This document shows positions 15,465 to 26,714 of a DNA stretch of 42,515 nucleotides, in pieces. The DNA comes from Lachnospiraceae bacterium. GTDB lineage: Bacteria > Bacillota > Clostridia > Lachnospirales > Lachnospiraceae. Below the pieces are notes generated by a model. That model was not told where the DNA came from. It saw only the letters and a program-made list of their open reading frames with translations, and did no database searches. A program made the translations under genes and the position numbers. Positions within the stretch are counted from its first letter, which is position 1, and each line of letters begins with the position of its first letter. Location of the stretch: contig JAEENL010000181.1 in the NCBI GenBank assembly GCA_016283775.1, positions 1-42,515 of the forward strand, given 5' to 3'.

Positions 15465-17242
15465 AATCCGGGTTCCGTCCCTTCGTTGTCCTCAAGCTGA
15501 AGTTCGTACAGTTTTTTGTAGATACCGTCAGGTATGGTGATGAGTTCCTCGTGAGTGCCCTGTTCCTTAAGCTGTCCGTCGTCCATCACCATGATCTTGT
15601 CCGCGTGGCGGATGGTGGAAAGCCTGTGCGCCACCATGATCGTCGTTCTGCCCTTCATGAGTGTCGAAAGGGCATCCTGGATGAGGCCCTCGGTCTCGGT
15701 GTCTATGTTTGCAGTTGCTTCGTCAAGCACCAGGATCGAAGGATCGTGCGCAAGCGTGCGGGCAAAGGAGATGAGCTGGCGCTCTCCTGCGGAAAATGTG
15801 GCTCCGCGCTCGGTCACCGCTTCATCGTAGCTATGTTCGAGCCTTGAGATAAATCTGTCCGCATTGACGTTCTTTGCGGCATTTCTGACAGCTTCATCGC
15901 TGATGCCTTCTGTTTTCAGGCTGATGTTGCTCTTTATGTCGCCCGTGAACAGGAAAACGTCCTGCTGCACCTGTCCGATGTAATGCCTCAGTTCGTCGAT
16001 GTTTATGCTCTTTATGTCGACACCGTCGATGGTGATGCTGCCGCGCTGTATGTCATAGTATCTTCCGATGAGGTTCAGTATCGACGATTTTCCCGCTCCG
16101 GTAGCGCCCACAAAGGCCGCGCTGGTGCCGGGTTCTATGACAAAGGAGACATCTTTTAAGATCCAGTCTTCACCTGAATATGCAAACCATACATGGCTGA
16201 ATTCAATGCGTCCGCGGAAGTTTTTGATGTGCTCCGGAGTTTCGGGCGCTTTGATCTTTGTGTTGTCGTCAAGAAGCGTGAAGACCTTCTCCGCCGATGC
16301 CATCGACTGCTGCAAGGTGCCAAACTGCTCTGCAAGCTCCTGTATGGGCTCAAAGAACGACTGGATGTAGCTTGTGAAAACATAGAGCGTTCCCACGGTT
16401 ATGCCGCCCGCAAGGACATCCAGGCCGCCCGTCCCGAGTATCGTGATGAGCGCAAGCACCGAAAGGATGTACATGAGAGGCCTGAAAATGGCAAAAACCA
16501 TCATTTCACGGAAGGACGCATGATAAAGATCCGTCGCGCGATCGTTGAACTCCGCGTTCTTTATCTCCTCCTTTGCAAACGCCTGTATCACACGCATGCC
16601 GGAAAGGTGCTCCGAAAGATAGGTGTTCAGCGCAGTGAGCTTTGTGCGCACGATCCTGTAGGTCGTGTGCGCGATCTTTCTGAAGAAATAGGTCAGCACC
16701 ATGACCACGGGAAGCAGCATAAAACCAAGAAGCGCAAGTTTTCTGTCGAGAGTCAGCATAACTATCGCAAGGCCTATGATCTTTACCGTGTTTTTGATGA
16801 GGTTTATTATGACATTCGTGAACATCTCGTTCAGCGATTCCACATCGTTGGTCACGCGTGTGACTATCTTTCCCACAGGAGTGATGTCAAAGAACCTCAG
16901 GGAAAGCGACTGTACGTGCTTAAACACCTCCATGCGGAGGTTGTAGATGATGCTCTGACCTGTATAGCCTATTATCAGCGCGGATGCTGCGTTCAGCAGG
17001 AAAATGGCCACGATGCAGATGAGATATTTTACTGATATCCCTGTGAGCAGCGATGTGTCGCCGTTTTCCGCAAAAATGTCGACCGCAGAGCCGATAAGTA
17101 TCGGCCGGTAAAGGTCGAGCGCGATCACACCGAGCATGAGAAAGAGCCCGAGCGTAAGATGCCCCACATAGGGCACGGCATACTTAAGAAGACGTAAAAA
17201 CGTTCCCGGATGCTTATTCAGTTTTTCTTCCTGTCCGTTCAA
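15449..17242 (-). CDS. ABC exporter half-transporter, second subunit
   Basis: The 597-residue product joins a six-helix exporter domain (about residues 20-320) to a nucleotide-binding domain. Walker A is VGATGAGKSS near residue 380, the signature is FSAGERQ in place of LSGGQ, Walker B is ILVLDEAT with the catalytic Glu, and the switch His is in MVAHRLST. The partner gene upstream has a proper signature but lacks the Walker B Glu. One good and one weak ATP site is the usual design of heterodimeric exporters such as BmrC/BmrD. The start is TTG, overlapping the partner's stop by four bases (TTGA), with GAGGGTG as binding site. The substrate is unknown: drug, lipid or peptide. Confidence 0.93.
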   Translation of the reverse strand: MNGQEEKLNKHPGTFLRLLKYAVPYVGHLTLGLFLMLGVIALDLYRPILIGSAVDIFAENGDTSLLTGISVKYLICIVAIFLLNAASALIIGYTGQSIIYNLRMEVFKHVQSLSLRFFDITPVGKIVTRVTNDVESLNEMFTNVIINLIKNTVKIIGLAIVMLTLDRKLALLGFMLLPVVMVLTYFFRKIAHTTYRIVRTKLTALNTYLSEHLSGMRVIQAFAKEEIKNAEFNDRATDLYHASFREMMVFAIFRPLMYILSVLALITILGTGGLDVLAGGITVGTLYVFTSYIQSFFEPIQELAEQFGTLQQSMASAEKVFTLLDDNTKIKAPETPEHIKNFRGRIEFSHVWFAYSGEDWILKDVSFVIEPGTSAAFVGATGAGKSSILNLIGRYYDIQRGSITIDGVDIKSINIDELRHYIGQVQQDVFLFTGDIKSNISLKTEGISDEAVRNAAKNVNADRFISRLEHSYDEAVTERGATFSAGERQLISFARTLAHDPSILVLDEATANIDTETEGLIQDALSTLMKGRTTIMVAHRLSTIRHADKIMVMDDGQLKEQGTHEELITIPDGIYKKLYELQLEDNEGTEPGLCGTV

Positions 17243-19146
17243 GCCGTTTCACCCTCTTCATTTCCTTCAAGCTGCTGTTTTTCGTAGAGTTCGGCATAGC
17301 GCCCGTGGAGAGCAAGGAGCTCATTGTGTGTGCCGTATTCCACGATATGTCCGTCGTCAAGCACCATTATCCTGTCGCAATGCTCAATGGTTGAGATCCT
17401 GTGCGCTATGATGATGGTGGTCTTGCCTTGTCTTAATCTCTTCAGGTTGTTTAAGATGTTGTCCTCGGTGTCTGTGTCGACCGCTGAAAGCGCGTCGTCG
17501 AGGATCAGTATCGGCGCGTCTTTCATAAGTGCGCGCGCGATGGAACTTCTCTGTTTTTGTCCTCCGGAAACGGTGACTCCGCGCTCGCCCACCATGGTCG
17601 CATACCCCTTGGGGAATTCCATGATGTTGTCGTGGATATCCGCTGCCTTTGCGGCTTCCATGACTTTGTCGAGGTCGTCGTGGATCTTGTCGGCAAGGCT
17701 CTCGCGCTTTGAAAGCTCTTCTTCAAGATATGCCTCAAGGCTGTCGGCCTTTGACAGCACGATCCGTCTGTCTATGCGCTTGTTTCTCGGAAGTTCCTTG
17801 TATCCGCGGCTTCCGAATGCGATGTTTGTCTGCAGTGTATCCGAAAACAGGAAATTGTCCTGCTGCACATACGCGATGCCGCTCCTTAGAGTATTAAGCG
17901 GTATGGTGTTGATGTCGTGGCCGTCAAAGAAGATGTGGCCGTCCTCGACGTTGTACATGTGGAGGAGAAGATCCGCTATCGTGCTCTTTCCGCAGCCGGT
18001 GCGGCCTATTATCGCAAGCGAACTCCCTCTCGGGATGTCGACCGATACGTTTTCAAGCACCGCAGGAAGCTCTTCCTTGTAGCGGAACGTGAGGTTTTTT
18101 ATGGATACCGCGCCTTTAAGGCCCGTGATGGAGCTGTCGGTCTCTTTGGTGTCGGCGATCTCGGGAGTAACGTCAAATATCTCACCGATACGCTTCATGG
18201 AAGCCATACCCTGAGAAAAGCTTGTGATAGCTTCACCCGCAGCGAGCATGGGCCATACCAGCATGTTGAGGTAGGAATGGAAGGAAACAAACTTACCGGG
18301 TGTGAGCGTGCCTTTGAGCACCAGCGAACCGCCGTAGACAAGCGTGATGACGCTCGATACTCCGATAAGGAGCCCGAGGAGCGGTATCACAACGGCCATC
18401 AGCTTTACTACGCTCATGTTTTTCTTTTTGTTGTTCGCATTTATCTTTGCAAATGCCTTAAGTTCCTGCTCTTCCTGCACAAATGCCTTGATCACGCGGA
18501 TTCCGGAGATGGTCTCCTGCACGCTGTCGGACATTTCCGAAAAGGCTTTCTGCTTTTCATCGTAGCGCTGTTCTACGATCCTGCCGTAATAGATGCCGCC
18601 GCCCAGGATGATGACCATGGGAAGGACCGCAAGGACGGTAAGCGGCACGTTTACATAGACTGCCATCTTTATCAGCACCATGACCGCCATGACGGACGCG
18701 TCAAACGCGGAGATCACGGACATTCCGACCGCCTGCCTTATCGCGCCGAGGTCGTTCGTGAAATAGCTCATGAGATCGCCGGTCTTGTTGTTATTGAAAA
18801 AGTTTGACGACTGCTTTGAAAGATGCTCATAGAGATCAACTCTTATCTCATATTCGATCTTTCTGCACGAGCCGAAAAGCGTATAGCGCCACATAAAGCG
18901 CCCGATCATGATGATCCCACCGCAGAGCAGTATCTTCAGGACATTTCCTATGACTCCGTCCCGGTCCATGTTGCCCACGGTAAGGCCATCGGTGATCTCA
19001 CCCGTAAACTGCGGGATGTATAAGTTTACAAAGTCAACAACAAAAAGCGTCACAAGACCGATGAGATATGCGATCTTGTGCCGCCACAGATATTTCAGTA
19101 TAAAGGCTGCGCCTTTTTTATTTTTTTCTTTCCCTTGTTTCCCCAT
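17239..19146 (-). CDS. ABC exporter half-transporter, first subunit
   Basis: The product has 635 residues. The membrane domain (about residues 25-330) has six helices. Walker A is IGRTGCGKST near residue 390 and the signature is VSGGQKQR. Walker B reads ILILDDALS, so Asp replaces the catalytic Glu; the switch His is in IAHRIST. An unusually long charged insertion (KELPRNKRIDRRIVLSKADS onward, some 50 residues) separates the Q-loop region from the signature. The ATG at 19146 lies inside the end of the upstream oligopeptide ATPase gene (29-base overlap), and its stop overlaps the second subunit. The overlap ties importer and exporter into one transcript. Confidence 0.92.
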   Translation of the reverse strand: MGKQGKEKNKKGAAFILKYLWRHKIAYLIGLVTLFVVDFVNLYIPQFTGEITDGLTVGNMDRDGVIGNVLKILLCGGIIMIGRFMWRYTLFGSCRKIEYEIRVDLYEHLSKQSSNFFNNNKTGDLMSYFTNDLGAIRQAVGMSVISAFDASVMAVMVLIKMAVYVNVPLTVLAVLPMVIILGGGIYYGRIVEQRYDEKQKAFSEMSDSVQETISGIRVIKAFVQEEQELKAFAKINANNKKKNMSVVKLMAVVIPLLGLLIGVSSVITLVYGGSLVLKGTLTPGKFVSFHSYLNMLVWPMLAAGEAITSFSQGMASMKRIGEIFDVTPEIADTKETDSSITGLKGAVSIKNLTFRYKEELPAVLENVSVDIPRGSSLAIIGRTGCGKSTIADLLLHMYNVEDGHIFFDGHDINTIPLNTLRSGIAYVQQDNFLFSDTLQTNIAFGSRGYKELPRNKRIDRRIVLSKADSLEAYLEEELSKRESLADKIHDDLDKVMEAAKAADIHDNIMEFPKGYATMVGERGVTVSGGQKQRSSIARALMKDAPILILDDALSAVDTDTEDNILNNLKRLRQGKTTIIIAHRISTIEHCDRIMVLDDGHIVEYGTHNELLALHGRYAELYEKQQLEGNEEGETA

Positions 19147-20617
19147 CTTCAATTACCATAACTCTGTCGCAGGTCCGGTTTATAACTTCTGGGTCGTGCG
19201 ATATAAAAATATAGGACAATCCGAACTTTTCCCTGAGCGAAGAGAGCAGCTCAAGCACCTGGTCACAGAGGTCAGCGTCGATGGCCGAGACCGGTTCGTC
19301 AAGTATAACAATTTTCGGCTCGGAAATCAAGGCTGTTGCTATGGCAATTCTTTGTCTTTGTCCGCCGGAAAGTTCCCTGACGCGTCTGAAAGCTATCTCA
19401 GAGCTCAGTCCGACGTTTTTTAACATTTCCATTACCGCCTGTCCGTAAGACTTGGTACGGGTATAATCCGAAGGCTTTATGCCTTTCCTCTTAAGCCCCA
19501 GGATCAGCGATTCTTTTAATATCTTTCCTATGGTCTTTGCGGGATTGAGGCTGGAGTAGGGATCCTGGAACACCATCTGCGGATCTTCGTATCCTTCTTT
19601 TATGGTGACTTCTCCCTTGTCCGCGGTCTGCAGGCCGCAGATCACCTTGACCAGCGTGGATTTTCCGGATCCGCTCTTTCCGACGATCCCAAGCGTTTCC
19701 CCTTTGAACAGCGTGAGATTTACGTTTTTTAAAACAGGCGTGATCTCGGTCTTCCCGAAGATATTTTTGTCTTTATAGGAAAACGACATGTCCTTTACTG
19801 TAAGAACAGGCTCGGGCACAGGTTTGTCAAGGCCTCCGGCCCTCTTTTGCCGTGTCCTCCCTTTTTCGGTGGTCGGGCTCGGCATATCGTCATCGGAAAG
19901 CCCTGCGTTTTCAAGTATCTTTCCGTTGCTTATGGTGATCACTCTGTCGGCCAGATTGTCCACAAGCTTTCTGTCGTGAGAGATAAATATGATCGAAACG
20001 CCGTATGTTTCACGATAATGCTTCAAAAGGTCGATGACGCGGTTTCTGGTATCGACGTCGAGCGCGGTCGTGATCTCGTCCGCAACGAGGAGCTTTGGCT
20101 TTGTTATCATCGCCATCGCTATCATGACACGCTGGCGCTGTCCGCCGGAAAGCCTGTGGGGATAGGTGTCGAGCAGGCCCTCGGGATCGTCAAGTCCCGC
20201 GTCTTTCAGCGCGTCTATGACCGTTTTCCGCCTTTCCTCCTTTGTGATGGTCTTTCCAAAATGGAGTATCAGCGGTTCTTCAGCCTGTTTTCCAATGGTG
20301 ACAACGGGGTTCAGGCTTGTCATCGGCTCCTGAAAAACATAGGCGATCTCTTTTCCCCGTATATCGCAGAGTTCCTTTTCGCTCATGAGGTCGAGGCGCT
20401 TTTCCATGAACAAAGCTTCTTCAAAGGTCACCTTGTAATCATCGCTGAGGATCCTCGCGATGGCCATGGAAGTAAGGCTTTTTCCCGAGCCGGAGCTTCC
20501 GACAAGGCCAAGGATCTCTCCCTCGGAAACCTCAAAGGAAACGTCCTGCACCAGGCGTTTTTCCATGCCTCCGGCATCCACCGAAATATTCATGTTTTTT
20601 ATCTCAAGCAGTGCCAT
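19118..20617 (-). CDS. Oligopeptide importer ATPase, DppD-DppF fusion
   Basis: The 499-residue product holds two complete ABC ATPase domains in tandem. The first has LVGSSGSGKS (about residue 38), LSGGQRQRVMIAM and LLVADEITTALD. The second has IVGKSGSGKS (about residue 315), LSGGQRQRIAIAT and IVILDEPVSAID. Most Dpp/Opp systems use two separate ATPases; the fused form is like YejF or GsiA. The linker carries basic and proline-rich sequence. Four bases separate it from the permease gene upstream, and its 3' end overlaps the exporter gene. It powers import of peptides, or possibly another small solute, from the medium. Confidence 0.93.
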   Translation of the reverse strand: MALLEIKNMNISVDAGGMEKRLVQDVSFEVSEGEILGLVGSSGSGKSLTSMAIARILSDDYKVTFEEALFMEKRLDLMSEKELCDIRGKEIAYVFQEPMTSLNPVVTIGKQAEEPLILHFGKTITKEERRKTVIDALKDAGLDDPEGLLDTYPHRLSGGQRQRVMIAMAMITKPKLLVADEITTALDVDTRNRVIDLLKHYRETYGVSIIFISHDRKLVDNLADRVITISNGKILENAGLSDDDMPSPTTEKGRTRQKRAGGLDKPVPEPVLTVKDMSFSYKDKNIFGKTEITPVLKNVNLTLFKGETLGIVGKSGSGKSTLVKVICGLQTADKGEVTIKEGYEDPQMVFQDPYSSLNPAKTIGKILKESLILGLKRKGIKPSDYTRTKSYGQAVMEMLKNVGLSSEIAFRRVRELSGGQRQRIAIATALISEPKIVILDEPVSAIDADLCDQVLELLSSLREKFGLSYIFISHDPEVINRTCDRVMVIEDGETRERKK

Positions 20618-20620
20618 AGC

Positions 20621-21451
20621 CTATCGTTTTTCTTCCCTTCCGTGAGAAACAAAGCCGAGACCAAGTGTGAGCATAAGTATCATCACGCCGGGCGCGATAG
20701 CGTACCACGGCGCAAATATCATATAACTCTGGGCTTCCGAGAGCATCCTGCCGAGGCTGGGATCGGGAGGCGTAACGCCAAGCCCCAGATAGCTCATGCC
20801 GGCTTCCGAAAGCACCGCATTCTGAAATCCTATGAGTATGGACGACCTGAGTACCGTGGAAAGGTTCGGGAGGATGTCGATGAATACCGTTCTGAGGCTC
20901 CCGGCCCTCATAAGTTTCAGGTTTTTCACATAGTCAAGTTCTTTCTGTACGAGCATCTCTCCGCGCACCACTCTCACAAAGCTCGGGATAAAGGCTATGC
21001 CGAGAGCTATGATGAGGTTTGTCCTGCCGTTTCCCATAACGGCGATGATGACAAGCGCGATGAGGACTCCCGGAAAAGCCGCGAGCGCGTCGTTCACACG
21101 CATCAGAACGGCATCGGCCGCACCTCCGAAATAGCCTGTGAGGGCGCCGATAACGGTCCCCACAACCGCGCCTATGGCAACGGTGAGCGTAGCTATCACA
21201 AAGCTTGAGGACGCGCCCTGCATGACACGGCTGAGGATGTCCCGTCCAAAGTTGTCGGTGCCAAAGGGATGCGAAAATGAGGGCGCAGAGTTTTTCAGGG
21301 TGTAGTCCATAGCATTCACATCATACGGAGTCCAGAACAGTCCCACGATAGCGAGCACGACAACGAAGGACACCATTACGATGCCCACGATCTCCGATGC
21401 CGGTCTTTTTTTCATCGCCGGATGTTTTGTTTTTCCGAACGAAAATGCCAC
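20621..21451 (-). CDS. Oligopeptide ABC permease, DppC type
   Basis: The 276-residue inner-membrane protein has a first helix at about residues 22-42 and five more in the BPD_transp_1 domain. PFGTDNFGRDILSRVMQGA is the OppC/DppC signature after helix one, and the EAA loop is EMLVQKELDYVKNLKLMRAG. The start is GTG at 21451, three bases past the dppB-like stop codon. The GAGGGTG for it lies inside the end of that gene. It forms the channel with the DppB-like partner. Confidence 0.93.
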   Translation of the reverse strand: MAFSFGKTKHPAMKKRPASEIVGIVMVSFVVVLAIVGLFWTPYDVNAMDYTLKNSAPSFSHPFGTDNFGRDILSRVMQGASSSFVIATLTVAIGAVVGTVIGALTGYFGGAADAVLMRVNDALAAFPGVLIALVIIAVMGNGRTNLIIALGIAFIPSFVRVVRGEMLVQKELDYVKNLKLMRAGSLRTVFIDILPNLSTVLRSSILIGFQNAVLSEAGMSYLGLGVTPPDPSLGRMLSEAQSYMIFAPWYAIAPGVMILMLTLGLGFVSHGREEKR

Positions 21452-21454
21452 TTG

Positions 21455-22390
21455 TCAGTTCACCCTCGGATCAACGGCGCGATACAGTATATCCGCCAGA
21501 GTATTGGTCACTACGACGAGAGCCGCGGTATAAAGGACTATCGCCGAAACAACAGGAAAATCACGGTTTGAAATGGATGCGATGAGGAGGCGCCCCACGC
21601 CGGGGATGCTGAACACCTGCTCGCACACTATGGAGCCCGCAAACACGTCCGCAACTATCATCGCAAAAAACGTGAGCGACGGGATCAGCGCGTTTTTCAG
21701 GATATGGTGCGACAGAACGCGCGCCGCATCGTTTCCTTTGGCTTTTGCGGTGCGCACATAATCCTTTCTCTTTTCCGCAACAATGCAGTCTCTGAGATAT
21801 TTTGTCATCATCGAGAGCTTCGGCACTGCCACGGTTATCGCGGGAACAAAAAGGAATGAGATATAGGCTCCGAAATTATCTCCCGGGGAGACATATCCGC
21901 CCATCCGGAAAACATGCAGGAGCACTCCGAGTACGTAGGTGAGCATGATCCCGAGGAAAAACTGCGGCACGGCCATTCCCACCTGCGTGAGCGTCGTGAT
22001 GCAGTTGTCCAGCGCTCCGTTTGGCTTCAGGGCGCTTAGGAGGCCCAGTGGCACCGCAAGAACAAGGATGATGAGGAGTGACTCAAAAGCCAGTCCCGCA
22101 GTCGCTTTCAGCCTGCCTCCGATGAGTTCGGAAACACCTATGCTGTATTGGAGCGAGGTTCCGAGGTCAAACCGCAGGACTCCGAGAAGCCATCTGCCGT
22201 AGCGCACGAAAATGTTGTCATTCAGGCCCATTGCCTCCCGCAGGGCCTCTATCTCCTCTTCCGTCGCGTCCATTCCCATTATGTTTGTGGCCGCGTCGCC
22301 CGGGATTATAGTAAAAGCAAAGAAGGTCACGAACGAGATCGCAGCAAGCGTGACCAGCAGTGCTATCAGCTTTTTGCCCACGTATCTCAT
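21455..22390 (-). CDS. Oligopeptide ABC permease, DppB type
   Basis: The 311-residue permease has the OppB/DppB N-terminus (MRYVGKKLIALLVTLAAISF, helix one), the TM-rich core and the EAA loop RKDYVRTAKAKGNDAARVL near residue 215. DVFAGSIVCEQVFSIPGVGRL near residue 250 is the second family block. GGAGG stands six bases before the ATG. It lies 47 bases after the binding-protein gene and is part of the same operon. Confidence 0.94.
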   Translation of the reverse strand: MRYVGKKLIALLVTLAAISFVTFFAFTIIPGDAATNIMGMDATEEEIEALREAMGLNDNIFVRYGRWLLGVLRFDLGTSLQYSIGVSELIGGRLKATAGLAFESLLIILVLAVPLGLLSALKPNGALDNCITTLTQVGMAVPQFFLGIMLTYVLGVLLHVFRMGGYVSPGDNFGAYISFLFVPAITVAVPKLSMMTKYLRDCIVAEKRKDYVRTAKAKGNDAARVLSHHILKNALIPSLTFFAMIVADVFAGSIVCEQVFSIPGVGRLLIASISNRDFPVVSAIVLYTAALVVVTNTLADILYRAVDPRVN

Positions 22391-22437
22391 CCGTGCCTCC
22401 TTTTTAGACTCAATGTTATCTTGTGACAGGGATCACA

Positions 22438-23952
22438 TTATTTTTCGTAATGGATCTTTGACATGTCGAGGACATATACGGGATAAGGTGTATAGCCCGT
22501 AAGCCCTTTCTTTACGACGGTTATCTGCGCAGGATCCTGGATATATACGGATGCTGCGTTTTCGGTGAGGATCTTCTGGCACTCTTTGTAATAAACGGCC
22601 TTTTCATCGATGGTCTTTGCGTTTATGCCATTTGCGTATGCAGTGTCAAATGCCTCGCTCGTGAAATTGATGAAATTGTTCTTTGCGGTGCTCCTGTAAC
22701 GCTTGAGGATGTCTCCGGGAGCAAGGTTTGCGTCAAGGCCGATAACGGTAGCCTCATATTTTCTGCCCTGGTAAACATCGGTAAGCCAGGAGGACCACTC
22801 GATGAGCTCGATCTTTGCGGTCACGCCGATCTTTTTGAGGTTTTCAACGATGACTTCGCCGGAATGCACATGAGGTGTATAGGAGGACGGAATGGTGATG
22901 GTAAAGCTGAAACCGTCCGCATAGCCTGCATTTTTAAGCAGTTCCTTTGCCGCATCAGGATCGTAAGGATAGTAATTTACAAGGTCCTTTGCGAAAATGG
23001 CGGAAAGTCCGGGGAACACACCGCTTCCGATGAGTGAGCCGTGGCCGTCGGAGATCATGTTGTTGATCTGGTCGCGGTCTACAGCCATGCAGAGCGCTTT
23101 TCTCACATCGGGATTTTTAAAGGGTTCGAAGTCGTTGTTCAGGAAAAGAGCCTGCACAAGGTTGTAGTTTGCATATTCGATATTGTAGTTGTCTTTGAGC
23201 TGTGCCGCAACATCATTTTCAAGCGCCGTCATGATGTCTATGTTTCCTGCCATGAGCTCGGGAAGAGCCGCATCGCTGTTTGCATAGATATTGAACGTCA
23301 CCTTCTGGAGCGCGGGCTTTGTGCCCCAGTAGTCCTCAAAACGCTCCATCACAAAGCTCTTTAAGGGCGTGTAGGAGGAAAACTTGAACGGGCCGGTGCC
23401 TATGGGATCGGTCGCCTGCTTGTCATATCCCTTGGGAATGATCGCGCATGTGAGATAGTAGATGAGCTCGGTGTTTGCGGTGTTGAGCTCGATCACTACC
23501 GTTTTTTCATCGGGAGAATAGATCTCCGAAATAACAGAAAAAGCCGATTCTACAGAAACGCTGGGATCGTAAGCGTCCTGAAAACCGGCACATCTTTTGA
23601 GCGAGTAAACGACATCTTCTGCTTTTACAGCATCTCCGTTGTGAAAGAGCACGTTATCGCGGAGCGTGAAGGTATACTTCATCGCGTCATCCGAAAGAAC
23701 ATAGCTCTCGGCTACGGCAGGGTTTACATTGCCGTATTCATCGACCTTTACAAGGCCTTCGAAGATGTTGAACAGAATCTCGTCGGTTCCTGCCGCCACT
23801 GCTACATGCGGGTCAAGACTGTCTAAATCCTGCGTTATTCCTACAACGACGTTTCCGCCGTCAGAACCGGCTCCCCCTTTCCCCGTAGCGTTTGAACAGC
23901 CGTACAATACGCTCAGGCTCATCAGAGTAACAAGAAACAAAAATTTCTTCAT
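22438..23952 (-). CDS. Oligopeptide-binding lipoprotein, SBP family 5
   Basis: The 504-residue extracellular lipoprotein captures the ligand for the importer. A signal peptide ends in a lipobox (SVLYGCSN; lipidated Cys19). The mature part is a standard DppA/OppA fold: VVGITQDLDSLDPHVAV at the N-terminus, ESYVLSDDAMKYTFTLRDNV, and the family 5 segment with FHNGDAVKAEDVVYSLKR. Ligand is probably peptide; nickel or other ligands cannot be excluded from sequence. GAGG precedes the ATG. It follows yajC by 66 bases; between them lies a GC hairpin without a good T tract, so readthrough from the tgt-yajC transcript is likely. Confidence 0.94.
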   Translation of the reverse strand: MKKFLFLVTLMSLSVLYGCSNATGKGGAGSDGGNVVVGITQDLDSLDPHVAVAAGTDEILFNIFEGLVKVDEYGNVNPAVAESYVLSDDAMKYTFTLRDNVLFHNGDAVKAEDVVYSLKRCAGFQDAYDPSVSVESAFSVISEIYSPDEKTVVIELNTANTELIYYLTCAIIPKGYDKQATDPIGTGPFKFSSYTPLKSFVMERFEDYWGTKPALQKVTFNIYANSDAALPELMAGNIDIMTALENDVAAQLKDNYNIEYANYNLVQALFLNNDFEPFKNPDVRKALCMAVDRDQINNMISDGHGSLIGSGVFPGLSAIFAKDLVNYYPYDPDAAKELLKNAGYADGFSFTITIPSSYTPHVHSGEVIVENLKKIGVTAKIELIEWSSWLTDVYQGRKYEATVIGLDANLAPGDILKRYRSTAKNNFINFTSEAFDTAYANGINAKTIDEKAVYYKECQKILTENAASVYIQDPAQITVVKKGLTGYTPYPVYVLDMSKIHYEK

Positions 23953-24018
23953 CAGGGTTACCTCTTCTTTTGGAATATTTAGTTATTTTTATTTATAAAC
24001 GGGGTTTGCCCGCTTATT

Positions 24019-24456
24019 TCACTCTTTGATCTTGCCCTCGAGATCCTTCTTCTTTCCGAAGAGGCCTTTCTTTTCGGGCTCGGGTGTTGTGGAGTTTTCT
24101 GCTGCCTTTTCGGCCTCCTGCTTTGCGGACAGAGGCTTTTCAACCTCTACGATCGCGGTCTTTTTCATGGGGATACGGCAGTTCTTGTTGTTGCCGAACT
24201 CAACGATGACAACGTTTTCGTCCACCATGCTGATGACAACTCCGTAAAAGCCGCTGGTGGTGAGCACGCTGTCACCCACAGCGAGAGACGACATGAGCTC
24301 GTCCTGCTGCTTCTGCTGCTTTTTCTGAGGACGGAAGATCATGAAATACATTGCGGCGCCGATGACCACAAGGTAGATGAGAATGGTGCCCCATCCGCCG
24401 AGAAGACCCGGATTTGCCGCTGTTGTTGTTTCCAATACCGTAAATAACTGATTCAT
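24019..24456 (-). CDS. yajC: Sec translocase accessory subunit YajC
   Basis: The 145-residue product has one transmembrane helix (about residues 20-42; GTILIYLVVIGAAMYFMIF) followed by the YajC block RPQKKQQKQQDELMSSLAVG and a small cytoplasmic beta domain with DSVLTTSGFYGVV. A charged tail rich in Glu and Lys (from about 105) makes it longer than the usual 85-110 residues. YajC associates with SecDF and SecYEG. It stands 12 bases after tgt; the tgt-yajC pair is a conserved neighbourhood in many bacteria. Confidence 0.95.
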   Translation of the reverse strand: MNQLFTVLETTTAANPGLLGGWGTILIYLVVIGAAMYFMIFRPQKKQQKQQDELMSSLAVGDSVLTTSGFYGVVISMVDENVVIVEFGNNKNCRIPMKKTAIVEVEKPLSAKQEAEKAAENSTTPEPEKKGLFGKKKDLEGKIKE

Positions 24457-24468
24457 TTTAAACCTCTC

Positions 24469-26498
<2,030 letters not shown>

Positions 26499-26511
26499 CG
26501 ACTCCTCCACA

Positions 26512-26562
26512 CCCGCGACAGGTTCGCGGGCCGCCCAATGGCATTAAGCGCGTAAAACGCGC
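26512..26562 (-). promoter_or_regulatory. Two GC-rich hairpins in the degV leader
   Basis: On the minus strand GCGCGT-AAAA-type stem (26548-26562; GCGCGT with ACGCGC) comes first, then CCCGCGA with TCGCGGG (26512-26530). The second stem ends just before the GGAGG site of degV. They could tune translation or protect the transcript. No known riboswitch consensus is visible. Confidence 0.5.
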
Positions 26563-26571
26563 ATTTAAAAT

Positions 26572-26600
26572 AATATATCACGATTTTGGTGCTTAGTCAA
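26572..26600 (-). promoter_or_regulatory. degV promoter
   Basis: TTGACT (26600-26595), 17 bases, TATATT (26577-26572) on the minus strand. It stands divergent to the trpS promoter, 12 bases apart. Confidence 0.75.
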
Positions 26601-26611
26601 CATACCTCCTA

Positions 26612-26640
26612 TTGCGAAAAAGCCCAAACGGTGATATAAT
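26612..26640 (+). promoter_or_regulatory. trpS promoter
   Basis: TTGCGA (26612-26617), 17 bases, TATAAT (26635-26640) on the plus strand. The 70-base leader contains a small hairpin (GCTCC with GGAGC) but no T-box or trp leader peptide. Confidence 0.75.
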
Positions 26641-26714
26641 CTGCTGCAAAGCGCTCCATTGGCGGAGCATGAAAGAAAAGGATCACAGGGATCATATCCC
26701 GGGGAAGGATGAAC

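Noticed and set aside
23953-24018. Terminator between yajC and the binding-protein gene
   Set aside because: There is a 7-bp GC stem, but the sequence after it is A-rich on the transcribed strand, so no convincing terminator.
26641-26714. T-box or trp attenuator in the trpS leader
   Set aside because: The leader is only about 70 bases long and lacks the T-box sequence and a Trp-rich leader peptide; only a small hairpin is present.
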